DNA of 34,166 bases from a virus. Shown here one piece after another: positions 1 to 8,500 of this stretch (its first letter is position 1; every line of letters starts with the position of its first letter). The stretch covers positions 1 to 34,166 of the IMG/VR virus record IMGVR_UViG_3300045119_000271. One strand, 5' to 3'. Below the pieces are notes generated by a model, which worked only from the letters and a program-made list of their open reading frames with translations, was not told the DNA's origin and made no database searches. The translations under genes were made by a program, and so were the position numbers.

Positions 1-2
1 AC

Positions 3-935
3 GTCCCGAACATCATCCACGAGGTCGAGGAGGGCGGCCTGACCGACGGCGAGCCGATGCAGTTCCTGTTCGGCAACCCGACGCGGCGGCGCGGCGCGTT
101 CTACGACATCGTGTTCGGCGGGCTCGGGACGCGCTGGCAGACCTGGGTCATCGATGCGCGCACCTGTGCGTTTCCCAACAAGCAGCTCATCGCCGAGCAG
201 TTGGAAGACTACGGCGAGGACAGCGACCGCTTCCGCGTGCGTGTGCGCGGCCTGCCGCCCAACGCCGAGGATGCGCAGTTCATCGACATGGCGCGGGTGC
301 GCGCGGCGCAGAAGCGCGAGGTGGTGGTGCTGCCCGACGAGCCGCTGGTCGCCGGCTGCGACCTGGCGTGGGGCGGCAGCGACAGCAACGTCATCCGGTT
401 CCGCCGCGGGCGCGATGCGCGGTCGATCGCGTCCATCCGCATCCCCGGCGAACTGACACGCGACCCGGGCGTGCTGACCAACCGGCTCGCCGACGTGCTG
501 CGGCAGGACTTCGACGGCGAGAAGGTGCAGATGCTGTTCCTCGACAGCGCGGGGATTGCCGGCGCGGTCGGGTCGCGCTTGCGGCAGCTCGGGTTTCACA
601 ACGTCTGCGAGGTCAACTTCGGCGCGGACTCGCCCTCGCCCAAGTGTCGCTACATGCGCGACTACATGTGGAGCGAGCTGAAGGACTGGTTGCTGACCGG
701 CGCGATCGACACCTCGCCGCGGCTCGAGGCCGACCTCATCGGCCCGGGCGTGCGCGAGGAGCTGAAGCAGCGGATCTGGCTGGAGTCGAAGAAGGAGATG
801 AAGGCGCGCGACGTGCCCTCGCCCGATGAAGGCGACGCCCTGGCGCTGACGTTCGCGCAGCCGGTGGCGGCGCCGCGCAAGGTCGTCGTGCCGCTGCCGC
901 TGCCGGGGGGCGCGTCGAGCTGGATGGGGGCGTAG
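3..935 (+). CDS. Terminase large subunit, C-terminal part (cut by window edge)
   Basis: The frame is open to the left edge, so the N-terminal ATPase half lies outside; about 310 residues are visible. An early GNPTRRRGAFYD stretch matches the linker after the ATPase domain of phage packaging motors. The RNase H-like nuclease domain shows three acidic motifs in order: AGCDLAWGGSDSN, then FLDSAGIAG, then SPDEGDALALTFA near the C-terminus. In the family these Asp residues bind the metals that cut concatemeric DNA during headful packaging. The portal gene follows two small genes later, as expected. An ATG at 57 exists, but it lies inside the conserved domain and is not the start. Confidence 0.9.
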   Translation, partial: VPNIIHEVEEGGLTDGEPMQFLFGNPTRRRGAFYDIVFGGLGTRWQTWVIDARTCAFPNKQLIAEQLEDYGEDSDRFRVRVRGLPPNAEDAQFIDMARVRAAQKREVVVLPDEPLVAGCDLAWGGSDSNVIRFRRGRDARSIASIRIPGELTRDPGVLTNRLADVLRQDFDGEKVQMLFLDSAGIAGAVGSRLRQLGFHNVCEVNFGADSPSPKCRYMRDYMWSELKDWLLTGAIDTSPRLEADLIGPGVREELKQRIWLESKKEMKARDVPSPDEGDALALTFAQPVAAPRKVVVPLPLPGGASSWMGA

Positions 936-960
936 CACCGCCTAGATTTGCCCGCGCCCC

Positions 961-1194
961 ATGCGTCGTCGCATCCTGATCGCACCGATGCCGAGCCCGG
1001 CTAGCCTTAACCCGCGTGAGCTCCACCGCCGCCAGTTCCAGGCCGTCGCCGCCTCCGCGCTCGACCGGCAGGCCATGGCGATCGGCGCGACGCGCGAAGT
1101 GCTGGCGGATCTCGCCGTGCGACTCGATGCGCTCGAAGCGGTCCAGCGGCGCGGGCTGTGGGGCCGGCTGCGCTGGCTGGTGACGGGGCGATGA
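961..1194 (+). CDS. Small hypothetical protein between terminase and portal
   Basis: A 77-residue basic protein that I do not recognise. The C-terminal half is predicted helical (REVLADLAVRLDALEAVQRR), ending in a Trp/Arg-rich tail (GLWGRLRWLVTGR) that could be amphipathic. It starts 25 bases after the terminase stop and its TGA overlaps the next ATG (ATGA), so it is translationally coupled. Small genes here in P22-like phages often have no known role. The third-position GC bias fits a real gene. Confidence 0.65.
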   Translation: MRRRILIAPMPSPASLNPRELHRRQFQAVAASALDRQAMAIGATREVLADLAVRLDALEAVQRRGLWGRLRWLVTGR

Positions 1195-1469
1195 GCGACA
1201 CCATCGCCGACCGCCTCGCCGCCGCGCGCGCGGCGCACCAGCGCTACCGGGACGCGCTCCCGCAGCGCCGGCCCGGCGACGGCAGCATCGTGCCCGGCGA
1301 CCCCGCCGCCGCACGGCAGGCGTTGCAGGACGCCCTCGACGCGCGCACGGCGGCGATCGCCGACGACCCGGAACAGAACGACCCCGCGTGGCAGGCCGAG
1401 GCGGCGTCGGTCTACGACAACGCCGCCCTGCTGACGTTCTACCGCGAGCAGCTGGGGCGCGTGCACTGA
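1191..1469 (+). CDS. Small hypothetical protein upstream of portal
   Basis: A 92-residue acidic, Ala-rich helical protein of unknown function. I chose the ATG at 1191 because it overlaps the previous stop (ATGA) and removes a long overlap that an upstream start would cause. Its own TGA overlaps the portal ATG at 1469 in the same way. The motif PAWQAEAASVYDNAALLTFYREQLG near the C-terminus is probably helical. Tight coupling on both sides suggests co-expression with the portal. Confidence 0.65.
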   Translation: MSDTIADRLAAARAAHQRYRDALPQRRPGDGSIVPGDPAAARQALQDALDARTAAIADDPEQNDPAWQAEAASVYDNAALLTFYREQLGRVH

Positions 1470-3805
1470 TGGCGTATCCCGACGCCGCGGACGACGACGC
1501 GACCGGCGCCGGCGACCAGCCCGACGTCGTGCAGGAGGCGCTCGACCGCTTCGCCCTGTGCGTCACGGCCGAGGCCGCGCAGCGCGACCGCGAGCTCGCC
1601 GCGCTCCAGTTCCAGGTCCCCGAGCTGCAGTGGCCCGACGACATCCGCCAGGCGCGCAAGGCGCAGACCGTGGGTGGGGTCGCGCTGGCCGGCCGGCCGA
1701 TGCTCGCGATCCCGAAACTCGATCAGCCGATTCAGCTCGTGCTCAACCAGGAGCGCGCCGCGCATCTGGGCATCGACGTGCACCCGATCAGCCAGGACGC
1801 CGACGACGACACCGCCACCATTCTGCAGGGCCTCTATCGCGCCATCGAGGTCGACTCGCGCGCGGGGCTGGCGCGCTCGTGGGCGTTCGAGCGCCTGGTC
1901 AAGGCGGGGCGCGGCGCCTATCGCATCCTCAAGGCCTACGACGAGACCTCCGATCACCCGTCGGACCAGAAGATCGTCATCGCGCGCATCTACGAGCAGG
2001 GCGCGGTCTACTTCGATCCGTCGTCGACCGATCCTGATGGGAGTGACGCCGAGTATGCGTTCGTCGTCGAGGACGTGCCGCTGCGCCGCTACAAGCGCCT
2101 CTACCCCGAGTCCACACTGACCAGCTACACCGACGAGGACTTCGTCGCGCTGGGCAACGAGCGCCCCGGCTGGATTACCGGCGACACGGACGCGATCGCG
2201 ATCCGCGTCTGCGAATACTTCTATTATAGCTACGACACGACGACGGTGACGTGGGAGGGCGGCAGCCGCAGCAAAGAGACGCGCACCGTGCACTGGTGCA
2301 AGCTCAACGCGATCGAAGAGCTCGAGCGCGAAGTCTGGGACGGGCAGTACCTCCCGATCGTGCGCCTCGCGCGCCAGCTCGTGCCCTTCGACAACGACCA
2401 GCGCAGTGTCGGCCTCATCGAGCCCAACAAGGACGCGCAGCGCCTGTTCAACTACGCCGCGAGCGCGTCGGTCGAGATGGCCGCGCTCGAGACGAAGGCC
2501 AGCCACGCGCTCGACCCGCGCCAGATCGAAGGCTACGAGGCCTGGTGGAACCAGAAGAACACGCGCAACTTCCCCTACCTGCCGTTCCGCCGGCAGATCG
2601 ACGGGCAGGACCTCGGACCGCCCGTGCCGATCCAGGCCGACATGAGCAAGATGCAGATCAACGCGCTGCTCTTGTCCCAGGCGGGCGACTTCATCAACGC
2701 GGGCACGTCGACCTTTGAGCCGTCGCTGGGCGACACGACGCCCAACGTGCGCACCAAGGGCGGCACGCTCGCGCTGCAATCGCAGAGCGAGCAGGCGACC
2801 AGCCACTGGATCCAGATCCTGGCCGACACCGCCATGACGCACGAGGCGCGGATCGTGCTCGACCTGATCCCGCACGTCTACGACCGGCCGGGCCGGATCG
2901 CGCGCATCCTCGACACGGAAGACAACACCAAGCAGGTGATGCTCAATGCGCCCTTCGTGCGCCAGGGCGCGCGCCCCGTGCCGGCGCCGCTGGGCGCGCT
3001 CGGCCCGCGGCCGGTGGGCGGCCCGCCGCCCGGGCCGCCGTTGGGCGCCCCTCCGATGGGCGGTCCCACGGGCGCGCCGCCACGCCCCGGCGGCCCGTCC
3101 GCGCCCGCCGTCGAGCACTACGACCTCAAGAAGGGCCGCTACGGCGTGACGGTGTCGGTCGGCAAGGCCTACCAGTCGCTCAAGCAGGAAGGGCAGGACG
3201 CGCTCGCGCAACTGTTCCAGGCGCAGCCGCAACTGTTCTCCATCCTGGGCGACATCTGGCTGCAGTTTGCCGACTTCCCGGGCCACAAGGTCGCCAGCGA
3301 ACGCGTCAAGAAGATGCTGCCGGCGCCGCTGCAGGACCAGGACGCGCAGGGTCAGGCCGCCACCCAGCAGCAGCTCGCGCAGGCGCAGGCCCAGATCCAG
3401 CAGCTGACGCAGGCGCTGCAGGCGCTCGAGCCCGAGAAGATGGCCGCGCAGGTCCAGATCGCGACCACGCAGGCGCGGGTGCAGGCCGACACGCAGCAGG
3501 CGCAGTTGAAATCGCAGGCCGACGTCGAAATTGCGCGCATGAACAACGCGACCAAGGTGCTCGTCGCGCGCATCACCGCGGCGAAGGAAGCCAGCAGCGC
3601 GAACCAGGAAGACCTCGAGGAACGGATCGCGCTGGCCGCCGACCTGGCGCACGACGCCGAGCAGCAGGGGCTCGACCGGCGGCACGAGGTGGCGATGGCC
3701 GCTCATGACGCCGCGCTCGCGCCGCCGCCCCCGCCCCCGGGCGCGGGACCAACGGGACCAGATTTGCCCGCGCCCGCGCCGGGATCGCAGACTGAGCCGC
3801 AGTAA
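1469..3805 (+). CDS. Portal protein, P22 gp1-like
   Basis: About 778 residues, close to the length of P22 gp1 (725). Portal proteins form the dodecameric DNA channel at one capsid vertex and bind the terminase and neck. Portal-like blocks include QRLFNYAASASVEMAAL and, further on, TKGGTLALQSQSEQATSHW followed by a helical stem segment (HEARIVLDLIPHVYDRPGR). The C-terminal 150 residues are Gln/Ala-rich and helical (roughly residues 628-711), like the long barrel of P22-type portals. Unusual is a Pro/Gly-rich insertion at about residues 504-546. The ATG at 1469 overlaps the upstream stop; an upstream ATG at 1388 would read through the preceding gene and is rejected. Confidence 0.9.
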   Translation: MAYPDAADDDATGAGDQPDVVQEALDRFALCVTAEAAQRDRELAALQFQVPELQWPDDIRQARKAQTVGGVALAGRPMLAIPKLDQPIQLVLNQERAAHLGIDVHPISQDADDDTATILQGLYRAIEVDSRAGLARSWAFERLVKAGRGAYRILKAYDETSDHPSDQKIVIARIYEQGAVYFDPSSTDPDGSDAEYAFVVEDVPLRRYKRLYPESTLTSYTDEDFVALGNERPGWITGDTDAIAIRVCEYFYYSYDTTTVTWEGGSRSKETRTVHWCKLNAIEELEREVWDGQYLPIVRLARQLVPFDNDQRSVGLIEPNKDAQRLFNYAASASVEMAALETKASHALDPRQIEGYEAWWNQKNTRNFPYLPFRRQIDGQDLGPPVPIQADMSKMQINALLLSQAGDFINAGTSTFEPSLGDTTPNVRTKGGTLALQSQSEQATSHWIQILADTAMTHEARIVLDLIPHVYDRPGRIARILDTEDNTKQVMLNAPFVRQGARPVPAPLGALGPRPVGGPPPGPPLGAPPMGGPTGAPPRPGGPSAPAVEHYDLKKGRYGVTVSVGKAYQSLKQEGQDALAQLFQAQPQLFSILGDIWLQFADFPGHKVASERVKKMLPAPLQDQDAQGQAATQQQLAQAQAQIQQLTQALQALEPEKMAAQVQIATTQARVQADTQQAQLKSQADVEIARMNNATKVLVARITAAKEASSANQEDLEERIALAADLAHDAEQQGLDRRHEVAMAAHDAALAPPPPPPGAGPTGPDLPAPAPGSQTEPQ

Positions 3806-4053
3806 TGCCCGCCAAGTCCCAAGCGCAAGCGCGTCTCATGGCCGCCGCCGAACACGGCGCGACGTTTCCGCTGGCGCAGAGCATCCGGTCGGCGATGACC
3901 AAGAGTCAGCTGCACGACTTCGCCGCCACGCCGCGCAAGGGCCTGCCGGTGCACGTGCCGAAGACGCACACGCCGAAGGCGAGCCGCCCGGTCCTGGCGC
4001 ATCCGCACAAGAACCTGGGGCCGTTCCTCCATCCGCCGAAGCGCAGCCGCTGA
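3805..4053 (+). CDS. Small basic KSxAQxRLM phage protein (DUF3008-like)
   Basis: An 82-residue, very basic protein starting MPAKSQAQARLMAAAEHGA and containing SQLHDFAATPRKGLP. This pattern, with the KSKAQ start and a helix followed by a DFA..KGLP segment, is shared by a widespread family of small phage and bacterial proteins of unknown function (DUF3008-like, by recall). Its ATG overlaps the portal stop (TAATG), and its TGA overlaps the start of the scaffold gene. The His/Pro/Lys-rich C-terminus has no recognisable domain. Confidence 0.75.
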   Translation: MPAKSQAQARLMAAAEHGATFPLAQSIRSAMTKSQLHDFAATPRKGLPVHVPKTHTPKASRPVLAHPHKNLGPFLHPPKRSR

Positions 4054-5102
4054 TGGACGCCCAACCCGCCGAGCCGACCGTCGACGCGGCACAGACCACG
4101 GCGCAGACCGCCGCGGCCGCCTTCGACGCCGCCGTCACGAGCGAGTCGACCGCGCCCGAGCCGGAGGTCGATCACGTCAGCGAGGCCGCGAAGGCCGCGC
4201 GCGGCGCGAACGGCCGCTTTGCGGCGCCCGACGTCGAGACGACCGCCAAGCCGGACAAGAAAGCGCGCCACGATCCGCACGCGCGCGTCGAGCAGGCCGT
4301 CGCGAAACAACGCGAAGCCGAACGCCGCGCCGAGCAGGCCGAGCAGCGTGCGTCCGCGCTCGAGCAGGAGCGGCAGCGCCTCCACGCCCCGCCCCCGCCG
4401 CGCGCGGACGCCGCGCCCGCCGCCACCCCGAGCACCGAGAAGTTCCCGCGCTTCGACCAGTGGAGCGCCACGCACCCCGAGGCGACGCACGACGACTACC
4501 TCGACGCCCGCGACGAGTGGCGCGACGCGCGCACCGAGACGGTGCAGCGCGCGCGGCAGGACACCGCGCAGCGCACGCACGCCTTCGAGACGCGCGCCCA
4601 GACGTTCGGCCAGCGCTACGCCGAGGCCGTGCAGGCCGACGCGACGCTCAGTCAGCGCATCAACCCGCAACTGCTGACCGCGAAGCCGCTGTCGACGCTG
4701 ACCACCGAGGACAAGGCGATCATCAGCGCCATTCCCGACCCGACGCAGCGCAATCAGTTCGCGTTCCTGTGCTTTCTCGCCGACCAGTGGATTGATTCCG
4801 ATCACGCGGTGGCGCTGCTCGAATATGTCAGCGACCCGCGCGAATTTCAGCGCCTTGCCACGCTGCCCCCGGACCAGGTGATCCGGCAATTGGCGAGAGT
4901 CGAAGCCGGTTTCGCGGCTGCCCCTTCCGATCGCGGCCCAGTAGCGAAACCACCCGCAGCCAGTCAGGCGCATCCCCCGATCAAGCCGCTCGGGAGCGCG
5001 CCCCGATCGCCCGACGCCGACGACGGATCCGACGACGAACCGTTTGAGAAGTTTCTCACGCGGGAAAACGCGAAGGACCGCAAAGCCGGCCGTCTGGGCT
5101 AG
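4053..5102 (+). CDS. Putative scaffolding protein
   Basis: A 349-residue, highly charged, Ala-rich protein directly before the coat gene, the position of P22 gp8. It has a disordered acidic N-terminus, a coiled-coil segment around residues 86-110 (EAERRAEQAEQRASALEQER), a folded middle, a Pro-rich linker, and a basic C-terminal helix (FEKFLTRENAKDRKAGRLG). In P22-like phages such a basic C-terminal helix binds coat protein during procapsid assembly. The ATG at 4053 overlaps the previous stop; the long upstream extension in this frame covers two other genes and is rejected. The call rests on position and composition. Confidence 0.75.
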   Translation: MDAQPAEPTVDAAQTTAQTAAAAFDAAVTSESTAPEPEVDHVSEAAKAARGANGRFAAPDVETTAKPDKKARHDPHARVEQAVAKQREAERRAEQAEQRASALEQERQRLHAPPPPRADAAPAATPSTEKFPRFDQWSATHPEATHDDYLDARDEWRDARTETVQRARQDTAQRTHAFETRAQTFGQRYAEAVQADATLSQRINPQLLTAKPLSTLTTEDKAIISAIPDPTQRNQFAFLCFLADQWIDSDHAVALLEYVSDPREFQRLATLPPDQVIRQLARVEAGFAAAPSDRGPVAKPPAASQAHPPIKPLGSAPRSPDADDGSDDEPFEKFLTRENAKDRKAGRLG

Positions 5103-5114
5103 AGCAGGGCAGCG

Positions 5115-6347
5115 ATGAATACACTAGCGACCCCGACGTGGGTCACGAAGGAGACCTCGCGCGAGTTCTTCAACGACCTGACGTTCCTGGCGAACGTCAA
5201 TCGCACGTACGACGACCAGTACATCCAGAACGGCGCGAAAGTCGGCAACACCGTCAACGCGCGCCTGCCGCAGCGCTTCCAGGCCACCGACGGCCAGGCG
5301 CTGCAACTGCAGAACATCTTCGATCAGACCGTCCCGATCACGCTGACCAACCAAAAGAACGTCGCGTTCGGCTGGTCCAGCGCGCAGGCGACGACCGAGA
5401 TCGACGAAGTCCGCACGCGCTACACCAAACCCGGCGGCGAGGCGCTCGCCAACGTCGCCGAGGTGCTCGCGTTCAACGCGGTCTACCGCGACGTGTTCAA
5501 CGCGGTCGGCACGCCGGGGACGACGCCCGCGGCGACGCTCACGTACCTCCAGGCCGGCACCAAGCTGACCGACCAGGCCACCCCGCTGCGCGGCCGCGTC
5601 GCTGTGCTCGATCCGCTCGCGATGCAGACGATCGCCAACGCCTCATCGACGCTGTTCAACCCGTCGGCCGTGATCGGCGAGAACTACAAGAACGGCATGT
5701 TCGGGCGCCGGCAGCTGGGCATCGATGAGTGGTATCAGGATCCGGTGCGGCCGACGCACACGACGGGCTCCTTCACCGCGTCGACCCCGATCGTGAGCGG
5801 CGCCGGGCAGACCGGCTCAGCGATCAGCACCACCGGCTGGGCGAGTAGCGCGACGACGCTGAAGAAGGGCGACATCCTGACCATCGCCGGCGTCAATACC
5901 GTCAACCCGCTGTCCTACTCGTCCGTGGGCCGGCTGCAGCAGTTCGTCGTGACCGCGGACACGAGCGACGTCACCGGCGCGATCGCCGCGCTGCCGATCG
6001 CGCCCTCGATCATCACGTCGGGCCAGCTGCAGACGGTCGATGTCTCGCCGGCGGCCAACGCCGCGATCACGGTGTGGTCGGCGAATCCGGTTGGCGGCGT
6101 CCTGGCCGCGACCGCGTCCCCGCAATCGTTTGTCTACCACCCGGACGCCTTCGCGTTCGTGATGGCGGATCTCATGAAACCGGGCGCGGGCGCCGAAGCC
6201 ACGACCGTGCGGTCGAAGGCGCTCGGCTTCTCGATCCGGATGGTCGAGCAGTACCAGATCGGCACCGACCAGAACCCGTCGCGCCTCGATATTCTCATCG
6301 GCGCGGCCACCGTCCAGGCGCGGCTCGCGTGCCGCGTGGTCGGGTAA
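5115..6347 (+). CDS. Major capsid (coat) protein, P22 gp5-like
   Basis: A 410-residue protein matching P22-type coat in length (430) and pattern. The N-terminal arm reads TKETSREFFNDLTFLANVNR, followed by the GNTVNARLPQRF block and a spine-helix region (EALANVAEVLAFNAVYRDVF). The middle (residues 210-320) is beta-rich, where P22 coat has its inserted I-domain. The C-terminus (SFVYHPDAFAFVMADLMKP, then GFSIRMVEQYQIGTDQNPSRLDI) is strongly conserved in this family. The gene follows the scaffold by 12 bases, and the start is preceded by a modest purine-rich site. Confidence 0.92.
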   Translation: MNTLATPTWVTKETSREFFNDLTFLANVNRTYDDQYIQNGAKVGNTVNARLPQRFQATDGQALQLQNIFDQTVPITLTNQKNVAFGWSSAQATTEIDEVRTRYTKPGGEALANVAEVLAFNAVYRDVFNAVGTPGTTPAATLTYLQAGTKLTDQATPLRGRVAVLDPLAMQTIANASSTLFNPSAVIGENYKNGMFGRRQLGIDEWYQDPVRPTHTTGSFTASTPIVSGAGQTGSAISTTGWASSATTLKKGDILTIAGVNTVNPLSYSSVGRLQQFVVTADTSDVTGAIAALPIAPSIITSGQLQTVDVSPAANAAITVWSANPVGGVLAATASPQSFVYHPDAFAFVMADLMKPGAGAEATTVRSKALGFSIRMVEQYQIGTDQNPSRLDILIGAATVQARLACRVVG

Positions 6348-6360
6348 AGGAGGCATGATC

Positions 6361-6990
6361 ATGGCACTCACCAGCACGACCCTCGCCTCGCCCGCCTCCG
6401 TCAACGACGTCAGCATCGTGGTCGCCTCGGCGGCCGGCTTCGCGCCCGGGATGCCCTTCCGCATCGACACGGAATGGGGCCAGGTCGCCAAGAGCTACGT
6501 GAGCGGCAGCCTGACGATTCCCTGCTCGCGCGGCTTCGACGGCTCGGCCACGGCCGCGCACAAGAGCGGCACGAACGTCACGGTCGGGCTCGCGTCCGAC
6601 TTCCAGACCCCGCTCCCGCAGACCATGGTCACCGCGCCGCTGCAGGCGGCGTGGCCGATCTACTCCTACTCGGCCTCGGGCGCGATTCCGCCGATCGCGG
6701 GCATTCACGTGCTCAACGGCACGAGCGTGCTGGTGATGACGCTGACGAGCCCGACCAAGGACCAGGACGGCCAGATCCTGATCCTCATCGCCAACGGCAA
6801 AGCCGCGCACACGGTCACCTACACCACCGCGGTCGGCTGGGGCGGGGGCGCGGGCGCGTCCGACGTGGCGACGTTCACGGCGTCGTATCAGGTCGGCTGC
6901 ATCAGCATGGCGATGAACGGCGTCTGGGTGCTGATTGGCAACGGGCTGTTCTCGGCCGGCACGCAGGTCGGCGGCGCGGCCATCGCGTAA
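6361..6990 (+). CDS. Virion-associated beta-rich protein after coat
   Basis: A 209-residue protein just downstream of the coat gene. Residues 20-80 carry a pattern (FRIDTEWGQVAKSYVSGSL, then CSRGFDGSATAAHKSGTNV) common to phage head and tail proteins of unknown role, in which an RG.DG..AAAH turn follows a beta hairpin. The strong AAGGAGG site at 6347-6353 favours the second ATG at 6361 (7-base spacing) over ATG 6355 (1 base). No signal peptide. A decoration or head-completion role is plausible but not shown. Confidence 0.65.
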   Translation: MALTSTTLASPASVNDVSIVVASAAGFAPGMPFRIDTEWGQVAKSYVSGSLTIPCSRGFDGSATAAHKSGTNVTVGLASDFQTPLPQTMVTAPLQAAWPIYSYSASGAIPPIAGIHVLNGTSVLVMTLTSPTKDQDGQILILIANGKAAHTVTYTTAVGWGGGAGASDVATFTASYQVGCISMAMNGVWVLIGNGLFSAGTQVGGAAIA

Positions 6991-7001
6991 CACACGACCC
7001 T

Positions 7002-7035
7002 GACGGCGCGCGCCCTGGGAGGGCGTGCGCCCGTC
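7002..7035 (+). terminator. GC-rich hairpin after the capsid genes
   Basis: The left arm GACGGCGCGCGCCCT (7002-7016) pairs with the right arm AGGGCGTGCGCCCGTC (7020-7035) around a GGG loop, with one bulge and one mismatch. It lies in the only clear gap of the head operon, between 6990 and 7056. There is no U-tract, so it may act as an RNA stability element or partial terminator that sets the high coat-to-tail transcript ratio. The structure is seen directly; the function is inferred. Confidence 0.45.
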
Positions 7036-7055
7036 GGGCTCCAGCAGAGGCTTCC

Positions 7056-7637
7056 ATGAACTTCGAGGATCTCGCGCCGCATCCGCTCGACGACGACGCC
7101 CCCGGCGGGCTCGTCATCAACCCGCACTCCGCGCTCGGCAAAGAGCTGCGCAAGTGGGAACAGTTCCGCTCCGAGCTGGTGCCGCGCGGCACGAGTCCGG
7201 GCAATCCCTACGTCTACCGCCCGTACCCGAAGATGGTGTACGTCGCGCAGATCGATCCGGTGACGCTGCAGGCCGCGTGTCTGCTGCCGGTGCCCGATCC
7301 CTACAGCGTCGCCACGCCCGACGAGTATCAGCGGGCGTGCCTGCGCGTCGACTCGTTCAACCGGTCCTGCACGCGCATCGTCGCGGACGAGAGCGAGGAG
7401 CGGATCGCGAACGGCCAAGGCTGCGCGGAGACGCCGGCGCTCGCGCTCGCGCAGTATGAAGCGCGCCAGCAGGCGATCGGCAACGCGGCGGCCGAGGCGG
7501 CGTTCCAGGCGCGCGGCATGAGCGCGACCGCACAGGCCGAATTTAAAGCGGCGGGCGAGAGCACCCACCAACATGTCACCGACATCAAAGGCACCAAAAA
7601 AGGCGCGAAAGCGGTCACCGCGACCGAGGAGGGCTAG
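7056..7637 (+). CDS. Hypothetical head-region protein
   Basis: A 193-residue protein I cannot place in a family. The N-terminal half holds LGKELRKWEQFRSELVPRGTSPGNPYVYRPYPKMVY, aromatic and proline-rich, and the C-terminal half is an Ala/Glu helix ending in a Lys-rich tail. It lies between the coat-associated gene and an IPT/TIG protein, so a virion or head-completion role is possible. The ATG at 7056 follows a CAGAGG site; upstream in-frame starts would run through the hairpin and the previous gene. Confidence 0.65.
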   Translation: MNFEDLAPHPLDDDAPGGLVINPHSALGKELRKWEQFRSELVPRGTSPGNPYVYRPYPKMVYVAQIDPVTLQAACLLPVPDPYSVATPDEYQRACLRVDSFNRSCTRIVADESEERIANGQGCAETPALALAQYEARQQAIGNAAAEAAFQARGMSATAQAEFKAAGESTHQHVTDIKGTKKGAKAVTATEEG

Positions 7638-7638
7638 C

Positions 7639-8166
7639 GTGACGACGCACAAGGCGCACCCAAAGGCCCCCGAGACGGATCCCGACGCGCCGCGCGTCGC
7701 GCGGCTGGCCACGCGCGCCGGGGTCGAGCCGGTCTATCCGCGCTGGGCGCATCAGGCGGGCGGGACCGAGCTCGTCGTCTATTCGGAGGCCGAAGCGCTC
7801 GCGCTCGGCGACGACTGGAACTGGGTCCCGCCGCCGCCGCCGCCGGTGCTGACGGCGCTCGAGCCCGCCACCGTCGCGATCGGCGATCCCTCCTTCACGC
7901 TGCACGTCCACGGCACCGGGTTCCTCGACGACGCCGTGATCGTGTTTGCCGATCACGACGAGCCGACGACGGTGGTCTCGCCGACCGAGGTCACGACCGG
8001 CGTCGACATGAGCCTCTGGCTCGGGCCGGATACGGTGCCGGTGACCGCGCGCAATGCCGACGGCGTCGTGAGCAACGCGCTCGACTTCGTGTTCACCGAG
8101 GCGCCCGCGTCACGCAGCCGCCCGGGCCATGGGCACGGCAAGCACGCCGCGCATGAGGGGGATTAG
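7639..8166 (+). CDS. IPT/TIG (Ig-like) domain structural protein
   Basis: A 175-residue protein with GTG start at 7639 behind a GAGGAGGG site. After a six-proline run (residues 66-71) comes an Ig-like IPT/TIG domain: LTALEPATVAIGDPSFTL, then VHGTGFLDDAVIVF, then PVTARNADGVVSN. IPT/TIG folds on virions often decorate the capsid or bind carbohydrate. The C-terminus is His/Gly/Arg-rich. An in-frame ATG at 7573 would overlap the previous gene by 65 bases and is less likely. Confidence 0.7.
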   Translation: MTTHKAHPKAPETDPDAPRVARLATRAGVEPVYPRWAHQAGGTELVVYSEAEALALGDDWNWVPPPPPPVLTALEPATVAIGDPSFTLHVHGTGFLDDAVIVFADHDEPTTVVSPTEVTTGVDMSLWLGPDTVPVTARNADGVVSNALDFVFTEAPASRSRPGHGHGKHAAHEGD

Positions 8167-8168
8167 GC

Positions 8169-8423
8169 GTGTCCAACGACTACTACAACAAAGCCGCGCC
8201 GATCACGCCCTCCGACACGGTGAACATCGCCGGCGGCCCGCCCGGCCTGCTCGTCGACGCGGTCTATAGCGGGGCCGGCGGCACGGTCGCGGCGGTCTTT
8301 CAGGACGACACCGTCGTGAGTTTCACGACGGTCGCGGGCGAAATCCTGCCGATTCGGATCAAGCGCGTCAACGCGGCCGGCACGGCGGCGACGCTGCTGG
8401 TCGCGCTCTGGGCAACGCCATGA
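8169..8423 (+). CDS. Spike-base-like small structural protein
   Basis: An 84-residue protein with GTG start two bases after the previous stop. The pattern ITPSDTVNIA, then AVYSGAGGTVAAVFQDD, then GEILPIRIKRVNAAGTAAT resembles the short beta-barrel proteins called spike base in gene transfer agents and phages (RCAP_Rcc01079-like, by recall). In those systems it anchors head spikes on the capsid. Next to the IPT/TIG gene this suggests a head-fibre pair. The TGA overlaps a micro-ORF start. Confidence 0.6.
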   Translation: MSNDYYNKAAPITPSDTVNIAGGPPGLLVDAVYSGAGGTVAAVFQDDTVVSFTTVAGEILPIRIKRVNAAGTAATLLVALWATP

Positions 8424-8500
8424 ACGCCGCGCTGAGATACGGCAAGGGCGGCAAGGTCGCCGGCGGCGGGAAGACCGTCGGCAAGGGCAAGGGGAAGTGA
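8420..8500 (+). CDS. 26-residue Lys/Gly micro-protein
   Basis: A tiny frame starting with ATG at 8420, overlapping the previous TGA (ATGA), and ending at 8500 where its TGA overlaps the next gene's GTG (GTGA). The product is almost only Gly and Lys after the first seven residues (KGGKVAGGGKTVGKGKGK). The perfect couplings on both sides argue for translation; it may serve mainly to carry ribosomes to the next gene, whose ribosome site lies inside it. No function can be assigned. Confidence 0.45.
   Translation: MNAALRYGKGGKVAGGGKTVGKGKGK

Noticed and set aside
1439-3706. 755-codon open frame on the minus strand opposite the portal
   Set aside because: High-GC DNA leaves few stops in the antisense frame. 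The product has no recognisable fold and the + strand portal is clear.
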